Assembly (NCBI RefSeq): GCF_900116645.1 | Contig: NZ_FPBO01000031.1 | Span: 1-64,000 of the forward strand | DNA length: 64,000 nt | Reading direction: 5' to 3' | Origin: Pseudoduganella namucuonensis | Lineage (GTDB): Bacteria; Pseudomonadota; Gammaproteobacteria; Burkholderiales; Burkholderiaceae_D | Shown here: in pieces, positions 16,977 through 27,500 of the stretch | How the letters are laid out: every line of letters starts with the position of its first letter | How positions within the stretch are numbered: position 1 is the stretch's first letter | Made by a program: the position numbers and the translations under genes | The notes under the pieces: model-generated | What the model was told of the DNA's origin: nothing | What the model saw: only the letters and a program-made list of their open reading frames with translations | The model's database searches: none

Positions 16977-18749
16977 TCAATGCGCGACGGCGGAACGCAT
17001 CACCGGATACAGCAGGTAGCGCTCGTCCCACGAGGCGTGGCGGCGGGCGAAGAAGTCCAGGCGGGCGGCGGGGCTGGCGGCGAAGGCGGGGTCGCTCTCC
17101 AGCTTGCGCTTGAACTCGGCGGCGACCGCCGGGTCGGCCGCCATCTGCTCGCGCGCCACCACCTCGGCCACGTATTCCTCCATGTATTCCTTGCGCTCGT
17201 AGGCGGCGTTGAAGGCGCCCCAGGCCAGCAGCGAGTCGGCGCCCTGCGGCTCGAGCATCGTCATCACCAGGCGCGCCTTGGGCTGCGCGATCGGCACGAA
17301 CAGCGCGCCCTTGCCGACCGGACGCGCCTCCGTCGTCCACGCGCCTTCCAGCGCCAGCGTCTGGCGGCCCTCGAAGGACTGCGGGCTCAGTTTCGCCGCC
17401 CCGGCGCGGAACACTTCGACCTCGGCCCGCGCCAACGCCCTGTCCAGCACCTTGTACGCCACGCCATGCTGTTTCAGCTTGGCGCCCACCAGCGCCGCCT
17501 GCGCGGCCGGCACGATGTAGCCGCCGGCCGGCGCCGCCACCTGCAGCGCGGGCACCACCTCGTCGCGCAGCGGCACGGTCCACATCTGCGGCTTGCTCTC
17601 GTCGTACTGCGTCCACAGCGCGCCGGACACGTCGGACGGCACGCGCTTGTATTCATAGCCGGCGAACTGGATCATCTCGGTCCGGCCGGTGGCCTTGTAG
17701 CTCAGCGGGAAGGGCTGGCCGCCCAGCGCCAGCGCGCGCGCGTCGGCCTCCTGGACCTGCTTGCGCCAGGCGCCGCCGTGTCGCGCCACCTGCGACAGCA
17801 GCGAGACGATGGTGTTGCGCGTGACGCGCACGCGGGTCGGGTAATCCTTCCACGAGTGGGTTTCCACCAGCATCGCGAAGCGGTTGCGCATGGGGAAGTA
17901 GCCGGTCGAGAAGCGCGGCGGCGCCATGCTGTCCTCGAAGCCGGACGTCGGATCGTCGGTCTTGGCGAAGGAGATGTAGAAGTGCTTGGGGTCCGAGCCC
18001 TGGGCGCGCAGGTCGGCCATCACCGCGTCGCGCAGCGCGACGCCGGACTTCATCAGCGCCGCGTCGCCGCCGTGGATGGGCTCGACCTGGATCGACACGT
18101 CCGGCTGGAACTTGGCGCCGTCGGTCACGTGCAGGTCGATGTAGGCCAGCGGGTCCCAGGCGTTCACCAGCGCCAGCATGGCCTGCATTTCCAGCGCGTC
18201 GGCCTTCACGTAGTCGCGGTTCAGGTTGTAGTTCTGCGCCGTGGTGCGCCAGCCCATTTCGACCGGGCCGCGCTGGTTGGGGCGGTTCCACTGGCCGAAG
18301 CGCTCGTGGCCGTCGACGTTGAACACGGGGACGAACAGCAGCACCTGCTTGTCCAGCGCGCCCGGCGCGGCCCGGTTCTCCAGCGCCTCGCGCAGCGCCA
18401 GGAAGCCGGCGTCCTTGCCGTCGATCTCGCCGGCGTGGATGCCGCCCTGCACCAGCAGCACCGGCAGGCCGCGCTTTTTCGCCTGGTCCGCCGTCAGCGC
18501 GCCCGTGCGCGAGACGGCCAGCGCCAGCATGGGCCGCCCTTCCGGCGTGCGGCCGAACTCGAAGCAGCGCACCGCCTTCGGATGGGCCTTCTGGAACGCC
18601 TGGCACAGGCGCTCCACCTCGTCGTAGCGGCCGGTGCGCTGGAAGCCCGAGCGCTCGGAGACGGTGGCCAGGTCGGGCGCGGCGTGGGCCGGGGCGACGG
18701 CGGCGGACAGGGAGGTGGCGAGGAACAGCGGCAAGACGCGACGTTTCAT
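16977..18749 (-). CDS. Secreted M14-family zinc carboxypeptidase-like protein
   Basis: A 590-residue exported peptidase. A signal peptide ends near AHA (23). The zinc-site residues are H105 and E108 in GGIHAGEID and H207 in YIDLHVTDG; the likely catalytic Glu is E296 in LVETHSWKDYPTR, so the active site looks complete. The C-terminal 200 residues have no clear domain. The family removes C-terminal residues or processes peptidoglycan peptides; the specificity here is unknown. It is the last gene of a same-strand run M48-S41-M14 and ends 18 bases from the convergent desaturase gene. Confidence 0.9.
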   Translation of the reverse strand: MKRRVLPLFLATSLSAAVAPAHAAPDLATVSERSGFQRTGRYDEVERLCQAFQKAHPKAVRCFEFGRTPEGRPMLALAVSRTGALTADQAKKRGLPVLLVQGGIHAGEIDGKDAGFLALREALENRAAPGALDKQVLLFVPVFNVDGHERFGQWNRPNQRGPVEMGWRTTAQNYNLNRDYVKADALEMQAMLALVNAWDPLAYIDLHVTDGAKFQPDVSIQVEPIHGGDAALMKSGVALRDAVMADLRAQGSDPKHFYISFAKTDDPTSGFEDSMAPPRFSTGYFPMRNRFAMLVETHSWKDYPTRVRVTRNTIVSLLSQVARHGGAWRKQVQEADARALALGGQPFPLSYKATGRTEMIQFAGYEYKRVPSDVSGALWTQYDESKPQMWTVPLRDEVVPALQVAAPAGGYIVPAAQAALVGAKLKQHGVAYKVLDRALARAEVEVFRAGAAKLSPQSFEGRQTLALEGAWTTEARPVGKGALFVPIAQPKARLVMTMLEPQGADSLLAWGAFNAAYERKEYMEEYVAEVVAREQMAADPAVAAEFKRKLESDPAFAASPAARLDFFARRHASWDERYLLYPVMRSAVAH

Positions 18750-18837
18750 GTATCAAGGCTCCGTGGTGGCGGGGTTGGGAACGGGCGGCGCGGCGAGCCG
18801 GCGCCGGATAGGCGCGGCCCGCACGCGTCGACGGGGA

Positions 18838-20409
18838 CTACGGGGTACGAATCGAGATTTCGCTGACCGGCGGACGCACCGGCACCATCAGCATGCCGGG
18901 GCTGGCGCCGCCGGCGCGCGCGCGGGCGCTGGCCGCCGGCGCGCTGCACTTGCCGTTGGCGCGGTAGTGCAGCGCCTCGGCCAGCAGGGCCTCGGCCGGG
19001 TCGCCCTGGTGGCGGGTGAAGTCGTCCGCCACGGCGCAGGTGGGCGCGAAGCCGTCGCTGTAGTCGCCGAAACCCTTGGCGTTCACGCCCTGGTACTGGA
19101 TGGTGAAATAGGTGGTGCCGCAGTTGGGCGTGGGGACGAAGGCGTAGGGCTTGCCGCAGGTCTGGCCGCCGATCAGGGTCACCTCCACGTCCACCCCGCG
19201 CAGGCCGTTGATCACCGATTCGCTGGCCGAGCAGGTGCCCGGGCCGGCCAGGATCGTCACCCGTTTCAGGTTCAGCGTCGGCAGCGGCTTGAGGTAGGGC
19301 GCGGGCTTGGCCGTGTGCAGGCCCAGCGACAGAGGCAGGAAGATCAGCGGCGTCTCCTGCCTGCCCTTGCCGTTGTTGAGCGTGTGCTCGAAGGTCTTGC
19401 CGGACGTGGGGCCGGGGCCGGCGATCATGTAGGCCAGTTCGCTGGCGATCACCAGCAGGCCGCCGCCGTTGTAGCGCAGGTCCAGCACCAGGTCGTTCAC
19501 CTTGGCGTTTTGCAGCGCGGTGAAGGACTCGATCAGCTGCAGCTCGGAGACGGCGTTGTGGCTGTTGAAGGTCAGGTAGCCGACCTTGCCGGTCGGCGTC
19601 TCCAGCACCCTGGTGTTCTGCACCGGCGCCACGTCGACCTTCTGCGCCTGCATGAACACCATCAGCATCTGGAAGCCGCGCGAGAAGACCATCTCGTGCG
19701 TTTCGCCGGCCTTGACGGGGAACAGGCCGGCGTTCAGCTTGGCCACGGTGGCGGCGTCGCCCTTCCAGACGAAGTCCTCGTAGTCCACCTGCTCCAGCCG
19801 GTCGCCCCGCTTCAGGCCGGCCTTCTCGGCGGGCGAGCCCGGCGCGATGGAGGCGATGCGCCAGGTGCGCGGGATGTTGGGCGCGGCGTTGCGCACGAAG
19901 GTCAGCCCGTAGCCCAGCTCCACGCCGCGCGACAGTTCCTCGTATTCGTCGCTGTCGTAGGTGAAGTGGTAGCGGTCCTTGGGCTTGCCGGACGCGGTCA
20001 GCAGCGGCGTCTTCAGCGCGTTGAAGTAGGCGGGCGCGGTGGCGTAGGCGGCCGGGTCGGCGGCCGGCAGTTCGCTGTACCAGAGGTAGGTGTCCTCGCT
20101 CCACAGGCGCAGGAAGGATTTCTCGTCGTCCAGGGTGCCGGGGCGGTCCGCGTAGTATTTGCCGGGGCCGGGCGCGCGCGGCGCGGCGCACAGGTTCTGG
20201 AACGCCGAATAGGCCGGCAGCGCCGGCACCTCGGCCAGCGCCGCGTCGGCGGCCGGCGCGGCCGAGGGCGAAGCCGCCGCGGCGCCTTGGCGCGTGGCGG
20301 CGGTGGTGTTGGTCGTGCCGGTATCGCTATTGCCGCTACCGCCGCAGCCCGCCAGGATCGCCAGCGTGGCCAGCGCGACTAAACGCGCGCGTATGGGAAT
20401 CGATTTCAT
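18838..20409 (-). CDS. S41-family (C-terminal processing-like) peptidase, lipoprotein
   Basis: A 523-residue envelope peptidase. The N terminus has a lipobox (LAILAGC, C22), so it is probably an outer-membrane or periplasmic lipoprotein. A Ser/Ala/Thr-rich spacer leads into a PDZ-like segment (about 155-245; SIAPGSPAEKAGLKRGDRL), then the S41 catalytic domain with LVLDLRYNGGG and GTCSASES near residue 395, where the Ser after the Ala is the expected nucleophile. Several cysteine pairs suggest disulfides. It starts 15 bases after the M48 gene ends, so the two are likely cotranscribed. Confidence 0.9.
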   Translation of the reverse strand: MKSIPIRARLVALATLAILAGCGGSGNSDTGTTNTTAATRQGAAAASPSAAPAADAALAEVPALPAYSAFQNLCAAPRAPGPGKYYADRPGTLDDEKSFLRLWSEDTYLWYSELPAADPAAYATAPAYFNALKTPLLTASGKPKDRYHFTYDSDEYEELSRGVELGYGLTFVRNAAPNIPRTWRIASIAPGSPAEKAGLKRGDRLEQVDYEDFVWKGDAATVAKLNAGLFPVKAGETHEMVFSRGFQMLMVFMQAQKVDVAPVQNTRVLETPTGKVGYLTFNSHNAVSELQLIESFTALQNAKVNDLVLDLRYNGGGLLVIASELAYMIAGPGPTSGKTFEHTLNNGKGRQETPLIFLPLSLGLHTAKPAPYLKPLPTLNLKRVTILAGPGTCSASESVINGLRGVDVEVTLIGGQTCGKPYAFVPTPNCGTTYFTIQYQGVNAKGFGDYSDGFAPTCAVADDFTRHQGDPAEALLAEALHYRANGKCSAPAASARARAGGASPGMLMVPVRPPVSEISIRTP

Positions 20410-20424
20410 CCACCGATTATAGCG

Positions 20425-23400
20425 CTAGCGGAAGTAAGGCCGCTCGGGCGCGAACAGCAGCCGCTTGCCGGCCAGGCGCCAGTCCGCCGGCGCGCGCTCG
20501 CCGGCCAGCACCAGCGCCGCGCTGTAGGCCAGCATGCGCACCTCCGGCTGCGCGCCGCGCAGCAAGGCCTCCGCCTCGGCCTGGCCGCTGCCGCGCCGCA
20601 CCGCGTCCAGGAAGGCCCGCACGCGCGGCTGTTCCGGGCCGTACAGGCGGCCGGCCGCCTCCATGTACGGCTCCGGCGACGCGCCGTGGCGCAGCGCCAG
20701 CGCGACGCTGGTCCAGACGGTGGCCTCGTCGATGCCCTGGTCCGGCTTGAGCGCCAGCGCGCGGCGGATGGTGTCCGGCCCGGCGCCGTCGGAGGCCGCG
20801 GCCAGGCGCAGCATGCGCGCGGCCGCCGGCGTGTCCGCCGTGAAGGCCATGGCCGCCGCCAGCGCGCCCCGGTTCAACTGGGCATAGGCGCGGGTCGGCG
20901 TGTCCTGCGGGCCGTAGCCCTCCTCCAGCTCGGACAGTTGGCGCAGCCGCGGCGACAACGGCGCCAGCGCCTGGTAGTCCATCGTCCCCCGTTGCAGGCG
21001 CTGGATGCGCGCCAGCGTCAGGCTGTATTCGGCGGCCAGTTGCGGCAACTGGGTGCGCACCGCGTCCAGGTGCGGCGCGGCGGCGGCGAAATCGCCGTCC
21101 AGCAGGGCCTCGTAGGCCACGGCGTTGCGCAGCCAGGGATGCGCGGGCCAGCGCCGCAGCGCGTCCCGGTAGCCCTGCCGCGACGCCTCGCCCTCCGGCG
21201 CGCAGCGCAGCGCGAGGTAGGCCAGGTCCGGGTCGTCCGGCGCCGCCCGGGCGCGCTCCTCGTGGCGCAGGCACACGGCCGCGTGGGCCTCGCCGCCGGC
21301 CGCGTCCTGCTCCAGCCGCAGCAGCGCCACGTCGCCCGGCGCCTCGCGCAGGCGCCGCGCCAGCAGGGTGGACTGGCCGCTGTCGGCGGCGATGGCGCGC
21401 GCCAGCCACTCGGCCGTGTAGGGCTGGCGCGTGTCGTCCCAGCGCGCGTGCAGCAGCGTGACGCGGCGGCGTTCGGCGTCGTCCGGCAGCAGGTCCAGCT
21501 GCGCCGACGGCGCCAGCGCCGCCGCGCCCTCGAGCACCGTGCGTGTGCCGCCGCCCTTGGCGGAGATCGATTTCGGCGCGGCGCCGAACAGCACGTCGGC
21601 CCGGCTCCCCAGCCAGCGCGGCGCGCCCAGGCGGCGGTCCGGCACGGCGGCGGCGCGGCCGTAGCTGGCGGTCCATTCCACCATCGGCCCGGCGGCGGCC
21701 ACGTTGTAGACCGGCGAGCCGCCGGCGCCGGCCCCGCTGTCGAATTCCTCGATCAGCGCGCCGGACGCGGTGTGCGCCGCCACGCGATGGCTTTCCTGCG
21801 GCGCCACCGGCAGCTCCCGATGGCTGAACGGCCCCACCGTGGCGGCGCGCCCGTCCACCGTCACCCGCACCGGCACGCCCAGGCCGTTGTACACCGTCAG
21901 GACGGCGTCGGTCTGCAGCATGCCGGCGCCGAGCGCCGCCGCCACCACGCCGCCGGCCACCGCCAGCCGCGCCGCCCCGGGCAGCACGCCGTCGGCGCGC
22001 AGGAAGCGCGCCCACGCGCCGAGGCGGGTCTGGCGTTTGCGCTCGTCGCCCGGCGCCAGCCGCGCGTAGTCGTACGGCACGCGGGACGGCGCCGGCGCCG
22101 GCCTGGGCGCGGCCTTCAGGTGCACATGGCGGGCGATCAGCGTTTCCGTCAGCAGCAGCTGTTCCAGGGCCGCCCCGCGCAGGGCCGTCAGCGCGCCGGT
22201 CGCGTGGCCCACCCAGCCGTCGATCGCGCCCATCCACTGGTTGATGTTCTCGCGCCCCGCCAGCGGCAGGCCGAATTCGCCCAGCATCTCCTTCCAGTTG
22301 CCCTCCAGTTCCAGGCGCGCCACCAGGTGCGTGTCCAGCACCAGCGCCTCGCGCTGCTTGTAAACCTGCCCCAGCAGGTAGTGCAGCTGGTTCGCCTCCG
22401 ACACCACGCGCACCACGCCCTCGTCGGTCACGTGGCGGATCGCCGTGACCACGCTGGCCGCGTTCAACAGCAGGCCGTGCGCGTCGCGCAGATTGGCCTC
22501 GGTGTGCTCGACGTAGTGCAGCAGCGCCAGCAAACCGTCCAGGTAGGGCTGCCAGCCGCCCTCCATCCGCGCCGCCATGGCCTGGTGCCAGCTTCGGCAC
22601 AGCCGGTCGTGCGCGCGCAGCCGGCCCTCCACCGCCGCCAGTTCCCCCCTCGCGCGCGCCAGCGCGGCCGGCAGTTCCTTGCGCCGGTAGTCCACGCCGC
22701 GCAGCTGCACGCTGCCGCCGGACAGGCGGGCGGCGCCCGCCACCAGCGCCTCCAGCTGGCCGCATTCATCGGCCAGCATGCGCGCCTGGCGCACATCGTC
22801 CTTCAGCGACAGGGGATAAAAGGCCGCAGCCTCCTCCGGCGTGGCGGCATACAGCTGGTCGGCCAGCTCGCGGTGGCTGGCCGCGTGGCGCGCCAGCGCG
22901 CGGCCGAAATAGACGCCGCAATAGCGGCGGTTGAATTGCTCGCGGCGGTAATAGGTGCCCAGCTTGCGCAGGGACGCCTCCAGCTCCGTGTCCGCCAGCT
23001 CGGGCGCGCCGTCGCCGCGCGGCCCCGCGGCGTCCAGCAGCCGCGCCGACATGCGCTCGCGCAGCGCGACCGGTTCGCTGAACAGCGACCACGCGCTGGC
23101 CTGGTCGATGGGCGCCGGCACGTACAGGCGCTTGGCGTTGGCCTCGCGCTCGTGGTTCAGCGGGTGGGTCTGCCACATCCTGGGCGGCTGCGCCAGCTCC
23201 GCCTTGAACAGCCGGTGCGCCTCCGGATCGCGCTCCGGCAGCGGCGGCACCGCGCCGTAGGACGGATCGTCCAGGATGGCCGCCATGCGCTGCGTGATGT
23301 GGCTCTGCACCGCGTAGGCGTCGCGCGTGGCGCGGCCCTCGGCGCGCTCGCCGTGCACGAAGCCCAGCGCGCGGCTCCACGCGTCGTCGGCCGAGCGCAG

Positions 23401-24246
23401 GCGGTGCAGCGCGTGCACCAGCGCGTCGCTGCCGGTCAGCGACACGGCCACCAGGTCGGCCTGCATCTCCATCTCGCGTGACAGGGCGCTCTGCATCAGC
23501 ACCACCACGTGGAAGGCCGACTCCACCAGCGAGCGGATCGACCACACCACCAGCTTGGGCGCCCAGGCCAGCACGCGCAGGCGCAGGTCGATGCGGCCCA
23601 GGCCGTCGAGGAAGGCGTCGAAACGGTCGCGGCGCGACACCAGGTGCATGGCGATCTGCTGCGCCACATAGACCCAGCGGCCGACCGCCATCGAGCGCTG
23701 CGCGAAGTGGCCGAATTCGTGCGCCAGCACCGCGCGCAGCTCGCCCAGCGGCAGCGCGTTCACCAGCGGCAGGCCGATCTCCAGGTTCTTTTTCGACGGG
23801 AAGATCAGGTTCAGCAGCGACAGGTCGTAGAACACCGCCGCGTTGACCCGGTTGGACAGGAACACCCGGTGCGGGCGCGGCGCGCCGGCGGCGTCGGCCA
23901 GCGCGTGCAGGAAGGCGAACAGGCGCGGCTGCTCCTTGGCCGTGACCTCGGCCAGCCCCTCGGGCATGGAACTGCGGATGGAAAAGATCGCCTTCAGCAT
24001 GAACGCGCCGAAGAAGGCCGAGCAGAACGCCGCCAGGCCGGTCCACAGCACATGCTGGTTCGAATGGTAGGCCACCAGGGCGAGGCGGTAGGCGGTCCAG
24101 GCGAACCAGCCGGCCAGCAAGAAATACAACAGCACGAAGCCCAGCAGCCCCGCCACCGCCAGCCGCGCGCTGCGCTTATACGAAGGCGAAGGCCGCGCCA
24201 GCTGCTCGATCAGCGCCGCCGACTGGCCGGCATGGATGGCGTCCAT
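20425..24246 (-). CDS. Giant M48-family membrane metallopeptidase with C-terminal repeat region
   Basis: A 1273-residue protein, far longer than the 280-480 residues of common M48 peptidases. Two membrane segments lie at about 29-55 and 65-90, then the zinc motif HEFGH at 176-180 and the third ligand candidate in REMEMQAD near 255. Residues about 400-720 are helical and unassigned. Another hydrophobic segment near 745-770 is followed by a 500-residue tail that looks like degenerate TPR-like helices (for example DPDLAYLALRCAPEGEASRQ). GGGG lies upstream of the ATG. It heads the M48-S41-M14 run. Substrates are unknown; quality control of membrane proteins is one possibility. Confidence 0.88.
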   Translation of the reverse strand: MDAIHAGQSAALIEQLARPSPSYKRSARLAVAGLLGFVLLYFLLAGWFAWTAYRLALVAYHSNQHVLWTGLAAFCSAFFGAFMLKAIFSIRSSMPEGLAEVTAKEQPRLFAFLHALADAAGAPRPHRVFLSNRVNAAVFYDLSLLNLIFPSKKNLEIGLPLVNALPLGELRAVLAHEFGHFAQRSMAVGRWVYVAQQIAMHLVSRRDRFDAFLDGLGRIDLRLRVLAWAPKLVVWSIRSLVESAFHVVVLMQSALSREMEMQADLVAVSLTGSDALVHALHRLRSADDAWSRALGFVHGERAEGRATRDAYAVQSHITQRMAAILDDPSYGAVPPLPERDPEAHRLFKAELAQPPRMWQTHPLNHEREANAKRLYVPAPIDQASAWSLFSEPVALRERMSARLLDAAGPRGDGAPELADTELEASLRKLGTYYRREQFNRRYCGVYFGRALARHAASHRELADQLYAATPEEAAAFYPLSLKDDVRQARMLADECGQLEALVAGAARLSGGSVQLRGVDYRRKELPAALARARGELAAVEGRLRAHDRLCRSWHQAMAARMEGGWQPYLDGLLALLHYVEHTEANLRDAHGLLLNAASVVTAIRHVTDEGVVRVVSEANQLHYLLGQVYKQREALVLDTHLVARLELEGNWKEMLGEFGLPLAGRENINQWMGAIDGWVGHATGALTALRGAALEQLLLTETLIARHVHLKAAPRPAPAPSRVPYDYARLAPGDERKRQTRLGAWARFLRADGVLPGAARLAVAGGVVAAALGAGMLQTDAVLTVYNGLGVPVRVTVDGRAATVGPFSHRELPVAPQESHRVAAHTASGALIEEFDSGAGAGGSPVYNVAAAGPMVEWTASYGRAAAVPDRRLGAPRWLGSRADVLFGAAPKSISAKGGGTRTVLEGAAALAPSAQLDLLPDDAERRRVTLLHARWDDTRQPYTAEWLARAIAADSGQSTLLARRLREAPGDVALLRLEQDAAGGEAHAAVCLRHEERARAAPDDPDLAYLALRCAPEGEASRQGYRDALRRWPAHPWLRNAVAYEALLDGDFAAAAPHLDAVRTQLPQLAAEYSLTLARIQRLQRGTMDYQALAPLSPRLRQLSELEEGYGPQDTPTRAYAQLNRGALAAAMAFTADTPAAARMLRLAAASDGAGPDTIRRALALKPDQGIDEATVWTSVALALRHGASPEPYMEAAGRLYGPEQPRVRAFLDAVRRGSGQAEAEALLRGAQPEVRMLAYSAALVLAGERAPADWRLAGKRLLFAPERPYFR

Positions 24247-24290
24247 GATATCCCCTCAAAAATGTATCTCTACGGAAATTCTAAGATGCC

Positions 24291-24319
24291 ATTAGTGATT
24301 TGTATATAACTTTTTGCAA
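24291..24319 (-). promoter_or_regulatory. Possible promoter of the M48-S41-M14 operon
   Basis: Minus-strand TTGCAA (24319-24314), a 17-base spacer, and ACTAAT (24296-24291). Each box matches consensus at four of six positions. It lies between the palindrome array and the M48 start, which fits regulation through that array. Confidence 0.4.
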
Positions 24320-24331
24320 GCCAAAGAAATC

Positions 24332-24484
24332 GCCCAGGGCCATTTTTTCCGCGCGGGAAAAAGAGCCCAGGGCTAATATTACCGTGGCTGCAAAAAACGG
24401 TCTCGCCCAAGGGCGTCGTATGCGATTCGCCGCCGAAAAATAGCCCTGGGCGTTTATTGCCGCATGGGAAAAAGAGCCCTGGGC
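24332..24484. repeat. Array of five GCCCWGGGC palindromes upstream of the M48 operon
   Basis: Palindromes lie at 24332-24340 (GCCCAGGGC), 24365-24373 (GCCCAGGGC), 24405-24414 (GCCCAAGGGC), 24443-24451 (GCCCTGGGC) and 24476-24484 (GCCCTGGGC). Centres are 33 to 41 bases apart. The second and fifth share the longer context GGGAAAAAGAGCCC(A/T)GGGC. The array fills most of the 308 bases between two same-strand genes, which contain no coding sequence. It may be a cluster of regulator sites or an unclassified repeat. Confidence 0.65.
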
Positions 24485-24499
24485 GCTTTATTGGGGGCG

Positions 24500-24537
24500 A
24501 AAAAAAACCGGCGGCCGCAGGGGCGGCGCCGGTTTTC
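24500..24537 (-). terminator. Rho-independent terminator of the indolepyruvate oxidoreductase gene
   Basis: On the minus strand ACCGGCGCCGCC, a short loop, and GCGGCCGCCGGT form a GC-rich stem followed by a run of eight T. It begins about 18 bases after the stop at 24555. Confidence 0.85.
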
Positions 24538-24554
24538 TTGGTGCCCCCCCTCGC

Positions 24555-27500
24555 CTATGCGGCGTGCGGGGATTGGCTGGCGACGGGGTTGTGGTAGGCG
24601 GCCAGCAGGGTGGCCTCCTTCTGCTTGGCCGACTTCAGGTGGCGCTCCTTCACGTGGCCGTAACCGCGGATGTCCTCCGGGATGCTGGCGATCGCCACCG
24701 CCTGGCCGACGTTGTCCGCCGTGAGCTTGCCGAGCAGGCCGCTCACGGTCTGGCGGTACTCGGCGATCAGGGCGCGCTCCATCTTGCGCTCCTCGGTGTG
24801 GCCGAAAATGTCGAACGCCGTGCCGCGCAGGCCCTTGAACTTGGCCAGCACGCCGAAGGCTTTCATCATCCATGGGCCGAACTGGCGCTTGATCAGGTGC
24901 CCCTGCGCGTCCTTCTTGGCCAGCAGCGGCGGCGCCAGGTGGAACTTGAGCTGGTAGTCGCCTTCGAACATGTTCTCGATCTTGGCCTTGAACGCGGGGT
25001 CGGTGTACAGGCGCGCGACCTCGTATTCGTCCTTGTAGGCCATCAGCTTGTAGAAGTAGCGCGCCACCGCCTCCGTCAGCCGCAGCTGCTTGCCGCCCAG
25101 TTTCGATTCGGCCGTGCGCACCTCGTCGACGAAGATCTTGTACTGGTTGGCGTAGCCGGCGTCCTGGTAGGCGGTCAACAATTCGACGCGGCGGGCGACG
25201 ATGTCGTCCAGCGTTTCGTTGCGCTTGAACTCGATCACCCTGGCCGGCGTGGTCAGCTTCGTCACCAGCGCCAGGTCGTGCGCGGCGGTGCGGCCCCAGT
25301 GGAAGGCGGCCTTGTTGAAGTTGACCGACACGGCGTTCAGCTCGATCGCCTTGACGATCGACGCCTCGGCCAGGGGCACCTGCCCCTTCTGGAAGGCGTA
25401 GCCCAGCATGAACATGTTGGTGGCGATGGAGTCGCCCATCAGCGCGGTGGCGATCTGGCCGGCGTCGATGAAGTCGACCCGCCCGGCGCCGCAGGCCTTC
25501 ACGATCTCGGCCTGCGACGAGGCGGCCGGGAATTGCCAGTCCGGGTTCTTCACGAAGGCGGCCGTGGTGGCGCCGGTGGAGTTCACCGCCGCCCAAGTGC
25601 GGCCCTCGCCCATGCGCGACAGCGCGTCGCGGCTGGCGGTGACGATCTGGTCGCAGCCGATCACGAGGTTGGCCGCGCCGGTGCCGACCCGGGTCGAGTG
25701 CAGGTCGGACTGCTTGTCCGCCAGGCGCACGTGCGACATCACCGGGCCGCCCTTCTGCGCCAGCCCGCTCATGTCCAGCACGATGGCGCCCTTGCCCTCG
25801 ACGTGCGCGGCCACGGCCAGGATCTGCCCCACCGTCACCACGCCGGTGCCGCCGATGCCGGTCACCAGGATGCCGAACGGCTCGGCCGTCGACGGCAAGA
25901 CCGGCGTCGGCAGCGGCGGCGTCGCGGCCGCGTTGGACCCGCCCTCGCCGCCGGCCTTCTTCGGCTTTCTTAGTCCGCCGCCCTCCACCGTCACGAAGCT
26001 CGGGCAGAAACCGGTGGTGCAGGAGAAGTCCTTGTTGCAGGACGACTGGTTGATTTGGCGCTTGCGCCCCAGTTCCGTCTCCAGCGGTTCCACCGACAGG
26101 CAGTTGGACTGCACCGAGCAGTCGCCGCAGCCTTCGCACACGGCCTCGTTGATGACGGCGCGCTTGGCCGGGTCCGGGTATTCGTTGCGTTTCCGGCGGC
26201 GCCGCTTCTCGGAGGCGCAGGTCTGGTCGTAAATCATGGCCGACACGCCGGGCGCGTCGCGCAGTTCGCGCTGCACGTCCATCAACTCGGAGCGGTGGCG
26301 GATGGTGACGCCTTCCGCCCATTTGTAATCGTCCGGATACTTCTCCGGCTCGTCGGTGACGACGATGATGGGGCCCACGCCCTCGGCCGCGATCTGGCGC
26401 GAGATCATGCCCGGATCGAGCGGGCCGTCGAAGGCCTGGCCGCCGGTCATCGCGACCGCGTCGTTGAACAGGATCTTGTAGGTGATGTTGACCTTGGCCG
26501 CCACCGCCGCGCGGATCGCCAACAGGCCCGAGTGGAAATAGGTGCCGTCGCCCAGGTTGGTGAACACGTGCTTTTCATTCGTGAACGGCGCCTGGCCGAC
26601 CCAGGTGATGCCCTCGCCGCCCATGTGGGTGAAGGTGGCGGTCTCGCGGTCCATCCACTGCACCATGTAGTGGCAGCCGATGCCGGCCAGCGCGCGCGAA
26701 CCCTCGGGCACCTTGGTCGAGCTGTTGTGCGGGCAGCCGGAGCAGAAGAACGGCGTGCGGTCCTTTTGCGGGTCCGGCTTGACGTTGATGTTGTTGAGCA
26801 CCAGCTCCTTCGCCTCCAGGAAGGCGATGCGCTCGGCCACGCGCCGCGCCACCGGGTGGCCGGCGCAGTAGTGCGAGATGCGGCTGGCGATGGCGCGCGC
26901 GATCTGCGCCGGATTCAGCTCGTAGGTGGCGGGAAGCAGCCAGTCGCCGTGGCCGGTGCGCGGGTTGTTCGACCATTCGCCGGTGTCGTCGAACTTGCCG
27001 ACCACCCGCGGGCGCTCGCCGTCCTTCAGGTTGTACAGCTCCTCCTTCAGCTGGTATTCGAGGATCTGGCGCTTCTCCTCCACCACCAGGATCTCGTCCA
27101 GCCCGCGCGCGAATTGCTGCACGCCCTCCGCCTCCAGCGGCCAGGTCATGCCGATCTTGTACAGGCGCAGGCCGATGTCGGCCGCCGCCTGCTCGTCGAT
27201 GCCCAGGTCGGCCAGCGCCTGGCGCGTGTCCAGGTAGGACTTGCCGGCGGTGATGATGCCGATCTTCGGCGCCGGGCTGTCCCAGATGATCTTGTTGAGC
27301 TTGTTGGCGCGCACATAGGCCAGGGCCGCATACCACTTGTAGCTGTTCATGCGGGCTTCCTGGTCCAGCACCGGGTCCGGCCAGCGGATGTTCAGGCCGC
27401 CGGCGGGCAGCTCGAAGTCGGTCGGCATCTGGATCCGCACGCGGTCCGGGTCGAAGTCGACCACGGCGCCGGACTCGATGATGTCGGTCACGCATTTCAT

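Noticed and set aside
24332..24484. CRISPR array
   Set aside because: The repeated unit is only 9-10 bases (up to 19 in two copies), spacing is irregular and no cas gene is present.
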